A program made the translations under genes and the position numbers. From Bacteroidales bacterium (GTDB taxonomy: Bacteria > Bacteroidota > Bacteroidia > Bacteroidales > P3), in NCBI GenBank assembly GCA_017613375.1, contig JAGADZ010000020.1:1-59771 (forward strand): a DNA stretch of 59,771 nt, given 5' to 3'. Below the pieces are notes generated by a model, which saw nothing but the letters and a program-made list of their open reading frames with translations, ran no database searches and was not told the DNA's origin. Positions 36,449 through 43,764 of this stretch are shown here, in pieces; positions within the stretch are counted from its first letter, which is position 1; every line of letters starts with the position of its first letter.

Positions 36449-36544
36449 ATGATTATATTAAAAATATGTTTCGTTATAAATAAAACGTTTAAATCTACGA
36501 ACTTACAGTTTTTTCCAATATAAAAAACCGTATGATTGAATGTG

Positions 36545-36552
36545 CAAAGTTA
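36545..36552 (-). promoter_or_regulatory. Promoter core for kamD
   Basis: TAACTTTG followed by C on the minus strand, 96 nt before the kamD start; no good -33 box. No cobalamin-riboswitch-like fold is evident in the leader. Confidence 0.65.
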
Positions 36553-36679
36553 ATGATTTTTTGACAAATAATCGTTTTTTTTTCGAGGTTTTTTCTTTTT
36601 CATCTCTCCAATTTACAAAAATGTATTAACAAACAACAAGATAGCCCATAGTATCTTTCAAGCACACGTAAATGCATGC

Positions 36680-37348
36680 TCACTTTTTGTTACCACTTTT
36701 TTTCGCGGGAATTTTAATGTTGTTTATTGAGTATTTTTTGCTGAAACGAGAAAAATCAATAAAGCCGCGTATGCCTCTCTGGCGACCATGCTGTGTATAC
36801 TGCCAAAGTGTGTAGGACATGGACGGTTCCTTATTGTAATTAGCAATGAAAAAATGGTATCTCTTGTATTTAGGAATATTGAAATGAGTGAAATACAATT
36901 TCTCGCTTGTATAAATCATAGGCTTGACCCCATACTCTCGTTGTAAGAGTTCAAGTAGTTTGTCGACTCGCTTCATATACAACTTGCCACAATGGACAGC
37001 CTCTATGTCAAGAACCGGTATCAGGTCCTGTTTTGTCTTACCAACAACGCGTTTGAAATTACGGAACTGCTCTTGTGCTGTCGATCTACCACTGTAAACA
37101 TGATAACTACCAACCAGAAGACCCACTTCACGAGCCTTTCGAACATTGTAACGGTACATAGGGTCTGCTATTGAAGAACCTTCGGAAGCCTTTACATAAA
37201 CGAACTTTATCTTCTTGTTCGTGGCGACCTGTTTCCAATTAATCGTATCTTGGAAACGAGAAACATCTATCCCCAACTGAGCAGACGACGTGAGATGCAA
37301 AAGAAGCAGAGGCAATAGCAATAAGAGATGTTTCTTTGAGAGTTCCAT
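36680..37348 (-). CDS. Exported GH25-family lysozyme-like muramidase
   Basis: 222 residues. Signal peptide (MELSKKHLLLLLPLLLLHLTSSAQ), then a GH25 beta/alpha barrel: GIDVSRFQDTINW (Asp28), KFVYVKASEGSSIADP, GSYHVYS, and the catalytic pair in PVLDIEA; the end SYTLWQYTQHGRQRGIRGFIDFSRF matches the family. Likely cleaves peptidoglycan in the periplasm. The tail KIPAKKSGNKK is strongly basic. Downstream of RNase G on the same strand, with a hairpin between them. Confidence 0.88.
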   Translation of the reverse strand: MELSKKHLLLLLPLLLLHLTSSAQLGIDVSRFQDTINWKQVATNKKIKFVYVKASEGSSIADPMYRYNVRKAREVGLLVGSYHVYSGRSTAQEQFRNFKRVVGKTKQDLIPVLDIEAVHCGKLYMKRVDKLLELLQREYGVKPMIYTSEKLYFTHFNIPKYKRYHFFIANYNKEPSMSYTLWQYTQHGRQRGIRGFIDFSRFSKKYSINNIKIPAKKSGNKK

Positions 37349-37354
37349 AATAAT

Positions 37355-37405
37355 AATACGCGGAATCGTTTATTTTATTGCATTAAAACAACCATTCCGC
37401 GTATT
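37355..37405 (-). terminator. Inverted repeat between rng and GH25 gene
   Basis: A perfect 12-bp inverted repeat (AATACGCGGAAT with its complement) separated by 27 nt, in the 79-nt gap. It may be a weak terminator or processing hairpin after rng. Confidence 0.45.
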
Positions 37406-37427
37406 GGGGCTAACAAAACAATGGCGT

Positions 37428-38978
37428 CTACATCGTAATCTCGTCGTTATTGGCGTTGAAAAATCTATATTCCAACAGGTTATAGCTTTCCATTGGCTTA
37501 ATTTTCAGTTTAACGCTGTATTTACGTTGCCATTTACGCCGAATCGAGAAGAATCCTTTTGTCAAGAAAGCGAAAATGTACGGATGTGTGATAAGTGTAA
37601 GTTTTCTCTCACTCTGAGAAGACTCCAGATAACGGAGATCTGACTCTATATCATCGACAACAACAAGACTTGATTTAATCGTTCCTGTACCGTCACAGAA
37701 AGGACATTTTTCCTGGACATCAACTTCCACAGCAGGTCTCACACGCTGACGTGTAATCTGCATCAAGCCAAACTTACTGAGAGGCAATATAGTATGACGG
37801 GCTTTGTCTTTTTTCATCTCTTCCGACATCACCTCATATAGCTGACGGCGGTTCTCTGCCTTATGCATATCGACGAAATCGATGATAACGATACCTCCCA
37901 TATCACGAAGACGAAGTTGACGGGCTATCTCTTTCGCCGATTCAACATTCACCTGTAAAGCCGTGTCTTCCTGTCCCGTACCCGCCTTGATATGATTGCC
38001 GCTATTGACATCTATGACATGCATAGCCTCGGTATGTTCAATATAAAGATACACACCTGAGCGAATTGTCACAATACGACCAAATGCGCGACGGATATCC
38101 CTCTGTACTCCAAATTGTTCAAAAATCGGAGTTTCCAATTTATAGTATTTGACAATATCGCATTTGTCTGGAGCAATAGTCTTTATATAACTCTTGACCT
38201 CTTCACAGACATCCTCGTTATCGCAATATATCATATTGAAATCGTCTGTCAAGACATCACGAAGGAGTGCAGAAGTCACGCTCAACTCCGACTCAACAAT
38301 CTGAGGACTGTTTATAGTCTTCAGTTTCGTCGTCATACGAGCCCATTTCTCCATTAACAGATGAAGGTCAGCATCCAACTCGGCGACGGACTTCCCTTCA
38401 GCGACAGTACGGACGATAAGCCCGAAATTATTGGGGCGGATACTCTGTATGAGTCTGCGCAAACGATTTCTTTCTTCCGAGCCTTTAATTTTCTGAGAGA
38501 TAGATATTTTATTAGAAAATGGAACAAGGACAAGGTATCGACCGGCGAAAGAAATATCGCAAGACAATTTAGGACCTTTTGTAGATATAGGTTCCTTTGC
38601 AATCTGGGCAATGATATACTGTCCTACATTTAGAGTATTGGAGAGATTTCCATTCTTTTCAAAAACAGGTTCTATTTTAAAATTTTCAAGAGTACGCATC
38701 GAAGCGTCACCATTCATGGCAAGATTCAAGTACTTGTTAAACGAGTTGAACTGTGGTCCCAAATCAAGGTAGTGCATGAAACCATCCTTCTCGTCATTCA
38801 AGTCAATAAAAGCAGCATTCAATCCTGGCATAATCTTACGCACTTTGCCAATCACAACATCGCCAACAGTGAAACTGCTGTTTTTCTTCTCTTTGTGTAG
38901 CTCCACCAACTGTTTGTCTTCCAACAACGCAATCTGCACATCTGTAGTGGATGCCGATATAATCAGTTCTTTATTCAT
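37428..38978 (-). CDS. rng: Ribonuclease G/E family endoribonuclease
   Basis: Single-strand-specific endonuclease for rRNA maturation and mRNA decay. 516 residues from the ATG at 38978 (MNKELIISAS); the frame to 39038 adds an unlikely hydrophobic lead into the terminator. S1-like domain (~38-125: GDVVIGKVRKIMPGLNAAFIDL), catalytic aspartates in HVIDVNSG and IVIIDFVDM, and the Zn-link CPFC at Cys425/Cys428. Lacks the long C-terminal scaffold of RNase E, as in RNase G. Confidence 0.93.
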   Translation of the reverse strand: MNKELIISASTTDVQIALLEDKQLVELHKEKKNSSFTVGDVVIGKVRKIMPGLNAAFIDLNDEKDGFMHYLDLGPQFNSFNKYLNLAMNGDASMRTLENFKIEPVFEKNGNLSNTLNVGQYIIAQIAKEPISTKGPKLSCDISFAGRYLVLVPFSNKISISQKIKGSEERNRLRRLIQSIRPNNFGLIVRTVAEGKSVAELDADLHLLMEKWARMTTKLKTINSPQIVESELSVTSALLRDVLTDDFNMIYCDNEDVCEEVKSYIKTIAPDKCDIVKYYKLETPIFEQFGVQRDIRRAFGRIVTIRSGVYLYIEHTEAMHVIDVNSGNHIKAGTGQEDTALQVNVESAKEIARQLRLRDMGGIVIIDFVDMHKAENRRQLYEVMSEEMKKDKARHTILPLSKFGLMQITRQRVRPAVEVDVQEKCPFCDGTGTIKSSLVVVDDIESDLRYLESSQSERKLTLITHPYIFAFLTKGFFSIRRKWQRKYSVKLKIKPMESYNLLEYRFFNANNDEITM

Positions 38979-39018
38979 AAAAATGAAACGATAGCAAACC
39001 CAACGGGTCGAGTAAAAC

Positions 39019-39063
39019 AAAAACAAATTACACAACATGACTTTCGTTGTGTAATTTGTTTTT
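39019..39063 (-). terminator. Strong hairpin between the 29-aa gene and rng
   Basis: An 18-bp perfect stem (39019-39036 with 39046-39063) and a 9-nt loop; the AAAAAC/GTTTTT ends supply the T tract on the minus strand. It probably ends the HU/29-aa transcript. Confidence 0.85.
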
Positions 39064-39106
39064 GGTTTCTGTTAGAATACGTAAGAAGGGAAATAAGCCT
39101 TAAGCC

Positions 39107-39196
39107 TTATTTCTTCTTATGTCTGTTCTTGCGCAAACGTTTTTTACGTTTGTGCGTAGACATTTTATGTCTTTTGTGTTTCTTACCGTTTGGCAT
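39107..39196 (-). CDS. 29-residue very basic protein, likely ribosomal
   Basis: Too short for normal ORF tables. It starts with ATG at 39196 (MPNGKKHKRHKMSTHKRKKR) and ends KNRHKKK; 18 of 29 residues are Lys, Arg or His, and there are no acidic residues. Position between HU and RNase G is conserved for such a gene in Bacteroidota as I recall, and small ribosomal proteins of this kind (bTHX; the Bacteroidota-specific bL38) have this composition. I cannot tell which without alignment. 19 nt downstream of the HU stop, so cotranscribed. Confidence 0.75.
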   Translation of the reverse strand: MPNGKKHKRHKMSTHKRKKRLRKNRHKKK

Positions 39197-39215
39197 ATCT
39201 TTATTGTATTAAAAT

Positions 39216-39500
39216 TTATTTCGTATTGTTCTTCACATCAGCCATAAAACTCTTGGCAGGCTTAAAAGCCGGAATATTGTGTGCAGGGATAATAACTGTC
39301 GTGTTCTTTGAAATATTACGACCAGTCTTTTCTGCTCTCTTTCTGACGATAAAGCTACCGAAACCACGGAGATATACATTTTCGCCCTCAGTAAGAGAAT
39401 CCTTAACAACAGTCATCAATTCTTCAACGATTGTTTGAATTGCGATTTTTTCAATACCAGTTTTCTGTGCGATTGAATTTACAACTTCTGCTTTTGTCAT
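39216..39500 (-). CDS. HU/IHF-family DNA-binding protein
   Basis: Histone-like dimeric DNA-bending protein. 94 residues: MTKAEVVNSIAQKTGIEK, LTEGENVYLRGFGSFIVRKRAEKTGRNISKNTTVIIPAHNIPAFKPAKSF. The DNA-binding arm and the proline that intercalates (IPAHNIPAFKP) are present. It has its own promoter core at 39538-39545. Confidence 0.93.
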   Translation of the reverse strand: MTKAEVVNSIAQKTGIEKIAIQTIVEELMTVVKDSLTEGENVYLRGFGSFIVRKRAEKTGRNISKNTTVIIPAHNIPAFKPAKSFMADVKNNTK

Positions 39501-39537
39501 ATTACTATCAATTAATGTTTTTCAAAAATTCAAAATG

Positions 39538-39545
39538 CAAAAGTA
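39538..39545 (-). promoter_or_regulatory. Promoter core for the HU gene
   Basis: TACTTTTG followed by C on the minus strand, 37 nt before the HU start. Confidence 0.65.
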
Positions 39546-39700
39546 CAACTTTTTTTTTGAATGCAATTATTTTTTTTGTTTTTTTATTTTCACCCAATCA
39601 ATTCACCATAGCAACAATCTTATTGTAAATAAATTACGCCATAAACAAAAACCAACAAAACAGTGCCTTCACGCAAAGGACATCCTGTTTTTTTCAAGTT

Positions 39701-40588
39701 TCAGAATGATTTTTTTGAGAATTTTGGCTTCATAAAAAACACATATAACAAGGCTACGGCAATGGCAAGTCCGATAAAAGCCAAATACCACGGAGCATTG
39801 AGACTATTCTCAGCAACATCCATATCCACTTTACCATTAGCGGCAAAATAAAACAGAATAATTGCAGCAGCATTGTTCAAGAAATGTGCTGTAACATTAT
39901 ACCATAGAGAGCCTCCATAATAGAAGAGATACCCAAGGGCAGCACCAAGAACAAAACGAGGCAGAAAAGCAAATATTTCTCCATGGAAAAGAGAAAAAAC
40001 GGCAGCAGTAATCCAAATTGCGACATGATAGTTTTTAGTCATCCTGCAAAAAAGCTGTTGCAAAGCACCACGAAAAAACAGTTCTTCGCAAAATGCCGGA
40101 ACTAAAGCCATCACAATTAGATTGCCCATCAAAGCGCCAATACTGTCCTGTGAAAGAAATGCCGCCACCTGTTCCTGAGATTTCTCTCCCAACAGACGCA
40201 AACTCTCCTCGAACGATGCGAGACCTTGAGGCAGATGCCATGCGTCGTTTATCCGACCCAACCAATCAGACATCGGTAAGAGGCACAGAATAATGACACA
40301 TGTCACTATCAATCTGACAAACATTCCGTCAACAATCGGAAGACCGAGGTGACGCAAAGGTTTTTCGTAAAACAAAAACGCAAAAAACAATGCCGCGCCG
40401 GCAAACGAAACTATCTGTGTAACGGCTATCAGCGATAAATGTACGTCAACGCCATCCGACATCAGAGCAAAAGCAAGCGTGGTGCCTGCCGACAGAATGA
40501 CCGACAGAATGAAAAAGAGGACAAATATCAGCGCCAATGCCAACAACTGTCCTCTAGGCTTCGTGTCTTCAAAAAAATTATTCAACAT
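39701..40588 (-). CDS. CPBP-family intramembrane protease-like protein
   Basis: 295 residues from the ATG at 40588; the frame extends to 40621, but that part is tRNA. Eight or so hydrophobic helices. The CPBP/Abi motifs are intact: EELFFRGALQQLF (EExxxR), a FSLFHGEIFAFLPRFVLGAALGYLF segment (FxxxH) and TAHFLNN (HxxxN/B). These form the metal site of the Rce1-like family; in bacteria the substrates are mostly unknown. The ATG is only 8 nt behind the tRNA-Arg, so the two are probably on one primary transcript. Confidence 0.85.
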   Translation of the reverse strand: MLNNFFEDTKPRGQLLALALIFVLFFILSVILSAGTTLAFALMSDGVDVHLSLIAVTQIVSFAGAALFFAFLFYEKPLRHLGLPIVDGMFVRLIVTCVIILCLLPMSDWLGRINDAWHLPQGLASFEESLRLLGEKSQEQVAAFLSQDSIGALMGNLIVMALVPAFCEELFFRGALQQLFCRMTKNYHVAIWITAAVFSLFHGEIFAFLPRFVLGAALGYLFYYGGSLWYNVTAHFLNNAAAIILFYFAANGKVDMDVAENSLNAPWYLAFIGLAIAVALLYVFFMKPKFSKKSF

Positions 40589-40596
40589 ATCTTTTG

Positions 40597-40670
40597 TGAC
40601 CCCGGCGGGATTCAAACCCACGACTTTCGGAACCGGAATCCGACGTTCTATTCAGCTGAACTACGGGGCC
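40597..40670 (-). tRNA. tRNA-Arg (anticodon CCG)
   Basis: Complete cloverleaf on the minus strand: acceptor GGCCCCG/CGGGGTC (one G-U), D stem GTTC/GAAC, anticodon stem TCGGA/TCCGA with loop TTCCGGT (anticodon CCG, reads CGG), 5-nt variable loop, T stem GTGGG/CCCGC and T loop TTTGAAT. The discriminator is A; CCA is not encoded. Position 19 is A and position 56 is U instead of the near-universal G19-C56 pair. Confidence 0.93.
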
Positions 40671-40756
40671 AGATCCACATTTACGACTTCCAAAACGACG
40701 ACCTGTTTCTTTTATTGTCCGTTTTGAAAAATAATTGCATCTGACGAGTGGAGATC

Positions 40757-41251
40757 TCACGCATCGGCGAAAACTTTCCCATCGTCCAGCGTAATCTGCA
40801 ATTTTGTGTATTCACAGTGAAACTCATTCTTCAATCTTTCCAAGTAGCGACCTGCTTCCCACTTGCACATAGGCAAATCGTGCAACAAGTAGTTTCCGCA
40901 CGTCTCAGGTTCAGTGGCAGGAACCTCTGTTTGGTCGAGTATCCATTCCAGACATTCCATAGTCAGCCGACGCATGTCTTCGGCCGAGTACTCCCCAGTC
41001 ATCACAACGTACATCCCTGTAAGACAGCCCATAGGACCTACATAAACCACATCTTCCTTGACAGATGAATTGCGGAACCATGTAGCCATAAGGTGTTCGA
41101 TGCTGTGCATGGCAGACGGTGCCACAGCCGGCTCCTTGTTCGGCTCTGTTATCCTGAGATCGAAAGTGGTGAAGCCCTTGTCTTGACGGGATATATATAT
41201 TCCGGGCTTTAAATGGGTATGGTCTATTGTGAAACTCTGTATAACTTCCAT
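40757..41251 (-). CDS. luxS: S-ribosylhomocysteine lyase
   Basis: Splits S-ribosylhomocysteine to homocysteine and the autoinducer-2 precursor; also part of the activated-methyl cycle. 164 residues. Metal motif HxxEH at His49-Glu52-His53 (HSIEHLMAT), the catalytic cysteine Cys76 in VGPMGCLTG, and CGNYLLHDLPMCKWEA near the C-terminus. Follows mtnN on the same strand, the two steps of SAH recycling. Confidence 0.95.
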   Translation of the reverse strand: MEVIQSFTIDHTHLKPGIYISRQDKGFTTFDLRITEPNKEPAVAPSAMHSIEHLMATWFRNSSVKEDVVYVGPMGCLTGMYVVMTGEYSAEDMRRLTMECLEWILDQTEVPATEPETCGNYLLHDLPMCKWEAGRYLERLKNEFHCEYTKLQITLDDGKVFADA

Positions 41252-41254
41252 TGT

Positions 41255-41299
41255 AAAGGTTAAAGTTTAAAGGTTATATAGTTTAAAGACTATAGGGTT
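41255..41299. repeat. AAAGGTT heptad array between luxS and mtnN
   Basis: Three clean heptads (AAAGGTT, AAAGTTT, AAAGGTT; 41255-41275) and a more degenerate continuation that runs into the mtnN stop codon. It lies 3 nt from the luxS start codon. Confidence 0.7.
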
Positions 41300-41955
41300 T
41301 CGAGGTAGTTTTTGACAAATTGGAAGGAGCGGTCGCACATGGAGGCGAGGAAATCCTCCCACTGCTGATGATGGTCGTCGGTTCGGCCCGGAGTGTCGCT
41401 GATGACACGCAGGCTGAGGAACGGCAAGCCAAGCAGGAAACAGGTCTGGGCAATTGCTGCACTTTCCATGTCACAGGCCAATCCATCTGGAAAATGGCAC
41501 TTGATTTCATTCTGCCGTTCGCGGTCGGTGATAAACTGATCTCCTGTGCAAATCAGTCCTGTCATCAACCGCTCGCCAGACACAAGAGGCACATTGACAG
41601 CATGTTCAAGAAGTCGTCTATCTGCGTCGTATCGTGCAGGCAGACCCTGAATCTGTCCATGGACGCACCCGAGGCCCGAACCGCAATCGACATCGTGGTA
41701 AACACACTGAGTCGCAGCCAACACATCCATCACCTGCATCTGAGGGTCGATACCACCAGCCAACCCTGTACTTATGATAGCATCAGGATGGTGCTCTTGC
41801 ATAAGACGCATGGTACCCACAGCTGCATTGACCTTACCAATGCCACACTGCCACAAAACGATTTCGTTATTCCCCAAACGGCCTGTGTTACCGCCAAGGG
41901 TTTCGAGCATCTTGCTATACTCAATATCCATTGCAACAATAAGTCCTATTTTCAT
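41290..41955 (-). CDS. mtnN: 5'-methylthioadenosine/S-adenosylhomocysteine nucleosidase
   Basis: Removes adenine from SAH and MTA, giving the LuxS substrate. 221 residues from the ATG at 41955 (MKIGLIVAMDIEYSKML); the ORF to 42036 is not supported. STGLAGGIDPQM, GDQFITD and the purine-site DMESAAIAQTC are as expected. Upstream partner of luxS in one probable operon. Confidence 0.93.
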   Translation of the reverse strand: MKIGLIVAMDIEYSKMLETLGGNTGRLGNNEIVLWQCGIGKVNAAVGTMRLMQEHHPDAIISTGLAGGIDPQMQVMDVLAATQCVYHDVDCGSGLGCVHGQIQGLPARYDADRRLLEHAVNVPLVSGERLMTGLICTGDQFITDRERQNEIKCHFPDGLACDMESAAIAQTCFLLGLPFLSLRVISDTPGRTDDHHQQWEDFLASMCDRSFQFVKNYLETL

Positions 41956-41986
41956 AATTAAGAGTATTATATTATGCCCACATATA

Positions 41987-43459
41987 TCATTTGTCTTGTT
42001 TCTTGGGTTGAGGATCGGAAGTAACATCGACTCCAAGTTTTTTGAAAATCTTTTGATCCACCTCTCCCAACATTGTCGTTGTATGAACCTGACAGCCTTT
42101 CAACAATGGCAGTTTTTCCAATGCCTGCTGACAATTCTCATCGGTAAGGCTTAGCATGGAAAGAGCCAGAAGCACCTCATCGGTATGCAAACGAGGATTT
42201 TTGCCATGGAGGAGGTTGGTTTTTGTATATTGAATAGGCTCAATATATTTTTGGGAAATCAGTTTGATAGCATGGTCGATACCTGCCAAGTGCTTGATGG
42301 CATTGATTAGCATAGCTGCACATGCACCGAGAAGTGGACTGGAATGACCTGTAATGATAGTTCCGTCTTCCATCTCAATAGCAGCTGCTGGCGAATTTTC
42401 GGCAGCGGCCCTTATGCGTGCTGCAATAGTGGTGCGGCGGAAGTCGGTGGTGATTTTCATCTGTTTCATCAGAAGGGCATTCTTATCGACCTCTGTCTCT
42501 GGAATTCGCCCTTGTGCGTACTTGCATAGAGCTGAGAAATAGCGACGGATGATTTCATCCTTTGACGCCTTGCAGCATACCTCATCGTCGCAGATGCAGA
42601 ATCCAGCCATGTTTACACCCATATCGGTAGGTGACTTATAAGGATTCTCACCATAGATGCCTTCAAATATAGCATTAAGGACTGGAAAAATTTCAATATC
42701 GCGATTGTAGTTGACGGCCGTCTTGCCATAAGCATCAAGATGGAAAGGATCAATCATATTCACATCGTTAAGGTCCGCAGTAGCAGCCTCATAAGCCACA
42801 TTTACAGGATGTTTAAGCGGAATGCTCCAAATGGGGAATGTCTCAAACTTAGCATAGCCTGCTTTGACGCCCAATTTATTTTCCTGATAAAGCTGGCTGA
42901 GACAGACTGCCATTTTTCCGCTTCCGGGACCAGGAGCCGTTATCACGACGAGAGGACGTGTGGTACGGATATATTCATTGCGACCGAATCCATCGGCAGA
43001 ACAAATCAAATCCACATTGGTGGGATAGCCTTCAATAAGATAATGATAGTATACACTGATGCCCAGGCGTTCCAAACGTTCGCGAAAAGCTTGTGCACTG
43101 GGTTGTCCATGATACTGTGTTATACAAACCGAACTGACAAGAAGACCTCTGTTTTGGAACTCGTCACGCAGACGCAGCACATCGTCGTCATAGGTGATAC
43201 CCAAATCAGCACGCACCTTGTTCTTTTCAATATCGCGGGCACTGATGGCGATGACTATTTCGGCATCATCACGCAACTGCATAAGCATTTTCAACTTACT
43301 GTCGGGCTCAAAGCCTGGCAATACCCGACTGGCATGAAAGTCATCAAACAGCTTGCCTCCAAATTCAAGATAAAGTTTATTACCGAACTTTGAGATTCGT
43401 TCTTTAATGTGTTCTGATTGGATTTTGAGATACTTCTCGTTGTCGAAACCGTGTTTCAT
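41987..43459 (-). CDS. DUF1846 protein
   Basis: 491 residues from the ATG at 43459 (MKHGFDNEKYLKIQSEHIKERI), where the family normally starts. Conserved stretches: LYLEFGGKLFDDFHASRVLPGFEPDSKLKML, SADGFGRNEYIRTTRPLVVITAPGPGSGKMAVCLSQLY (a P-loop-like GPGSGKMA), and FPIWSIPLKHPVNVAYEAATADLNDVNMIDPFHL. The fold is known from structural genomics but the function is not established. Its leader contains a hairpin (43481-43507) and starts from a promoter core at 43540-43547. 31 nt upstream of mtnN. Confidence 0.85.
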   Translation of the reverse strand: MKHGFDNEKYLKIQSEHIKERISKFGNKLYLEFGGKLFDDFHASRVLPGFEPDSKLKMLMQLRDDAEIVIAISARDIEKNKVRADLGITYDDDVLRLRDEFQNRGLLVSSVCITQYHGQPSAQAFRERLERLGISVYYHYLIEGYPTNVDLICSADGFGRNEYIRTTRPLVVITAPGPGSGKMAVCLSQLYQENKLGVKAGYAKFETFPIWSIPLKHPVNVAYEAATADLNDVNMIDPFHLDAYGKTAVNYNRDIEIFPVLNAIFEGIYGENPYKSPTDMGVNMAGFCICDDEVCCKASKDEIIRRYFSALCKYAQGRIPETEVDKNALLMKQMKITTDFRRTTIAARIRAAAENSPAAAIEMEDGTIITGHSSPLLGACAAMLINAIKHLAGIDHAIKLISQKYIEPIQYTKTNLLHGKNPRLHTDEVLLALSMLSLTDENCQQALEKLPLLKGCQVHTTTMLGEVDQKIFKKLGVDVTSDPQPKKQDK

Positions 43460-43480
43460 AAAAATTAAAATATTAACCTT

Positions 43481-43507
43481 CATTGGCATCTCCCTGAGAT
43501 GCCAGTG
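43481..43507 (-). promoter_or_regulatory. Leader hairpin upstream of the DUF1846 gene
   Basis: An 11-bp stem centred on TGGCATCT/AGATGCCA with a 5-nt loop, 21 nt before the start codon on the minus strand; no T run behind it. It could affect translation or RNA stability. Confidence 0.5.
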
Positions 43508-43539
43508 AGGAGATTGTATAATAAATAAACTACGGGATA

Positions 43540-43547
43540 CAAAAATA
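43540..43547 (-). promoter_or_regulatory. Promoter core for the DUF1846 gene
   Basis: TATTTTTG on the minus strand, 80 nt before the start codon. In the rest of the gap up to 43764 I see no clear plus-strand core for the histidine kinase, only AT-rich DNA. Confidence 0.55.
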
Positions 43548-43764
43548 CATACAATTTCTAAAAAAACAGACAATCGTCACATAACAACATTCAACCAAAC
43601 AACATTAACCACTAAGAAACAACCAATTGTATTGTTGAAAACTTTTTCCATTACAAATCCTCAGACAGAACAACAATCATCTAAATACAGTAAATGTCTT
43701 TTTATAAAAAAGATTTTTTGTTTTTATTGAAACAAAATAAAACTTACAGCGTTACTAAAATGTC

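Noticed and set aside
36449-36679. Cobalamin riboswitch upstream of kamD
   Set aside because: The leader is short and AT-rich and I see neither a B12-box-like sequence nor the needed stems.
40589-40621. CPBP gene starting at 40621
   Set aside because: That segment is the 3' part of tRNA-Arg; the family-like N-terminus starts at 40588.
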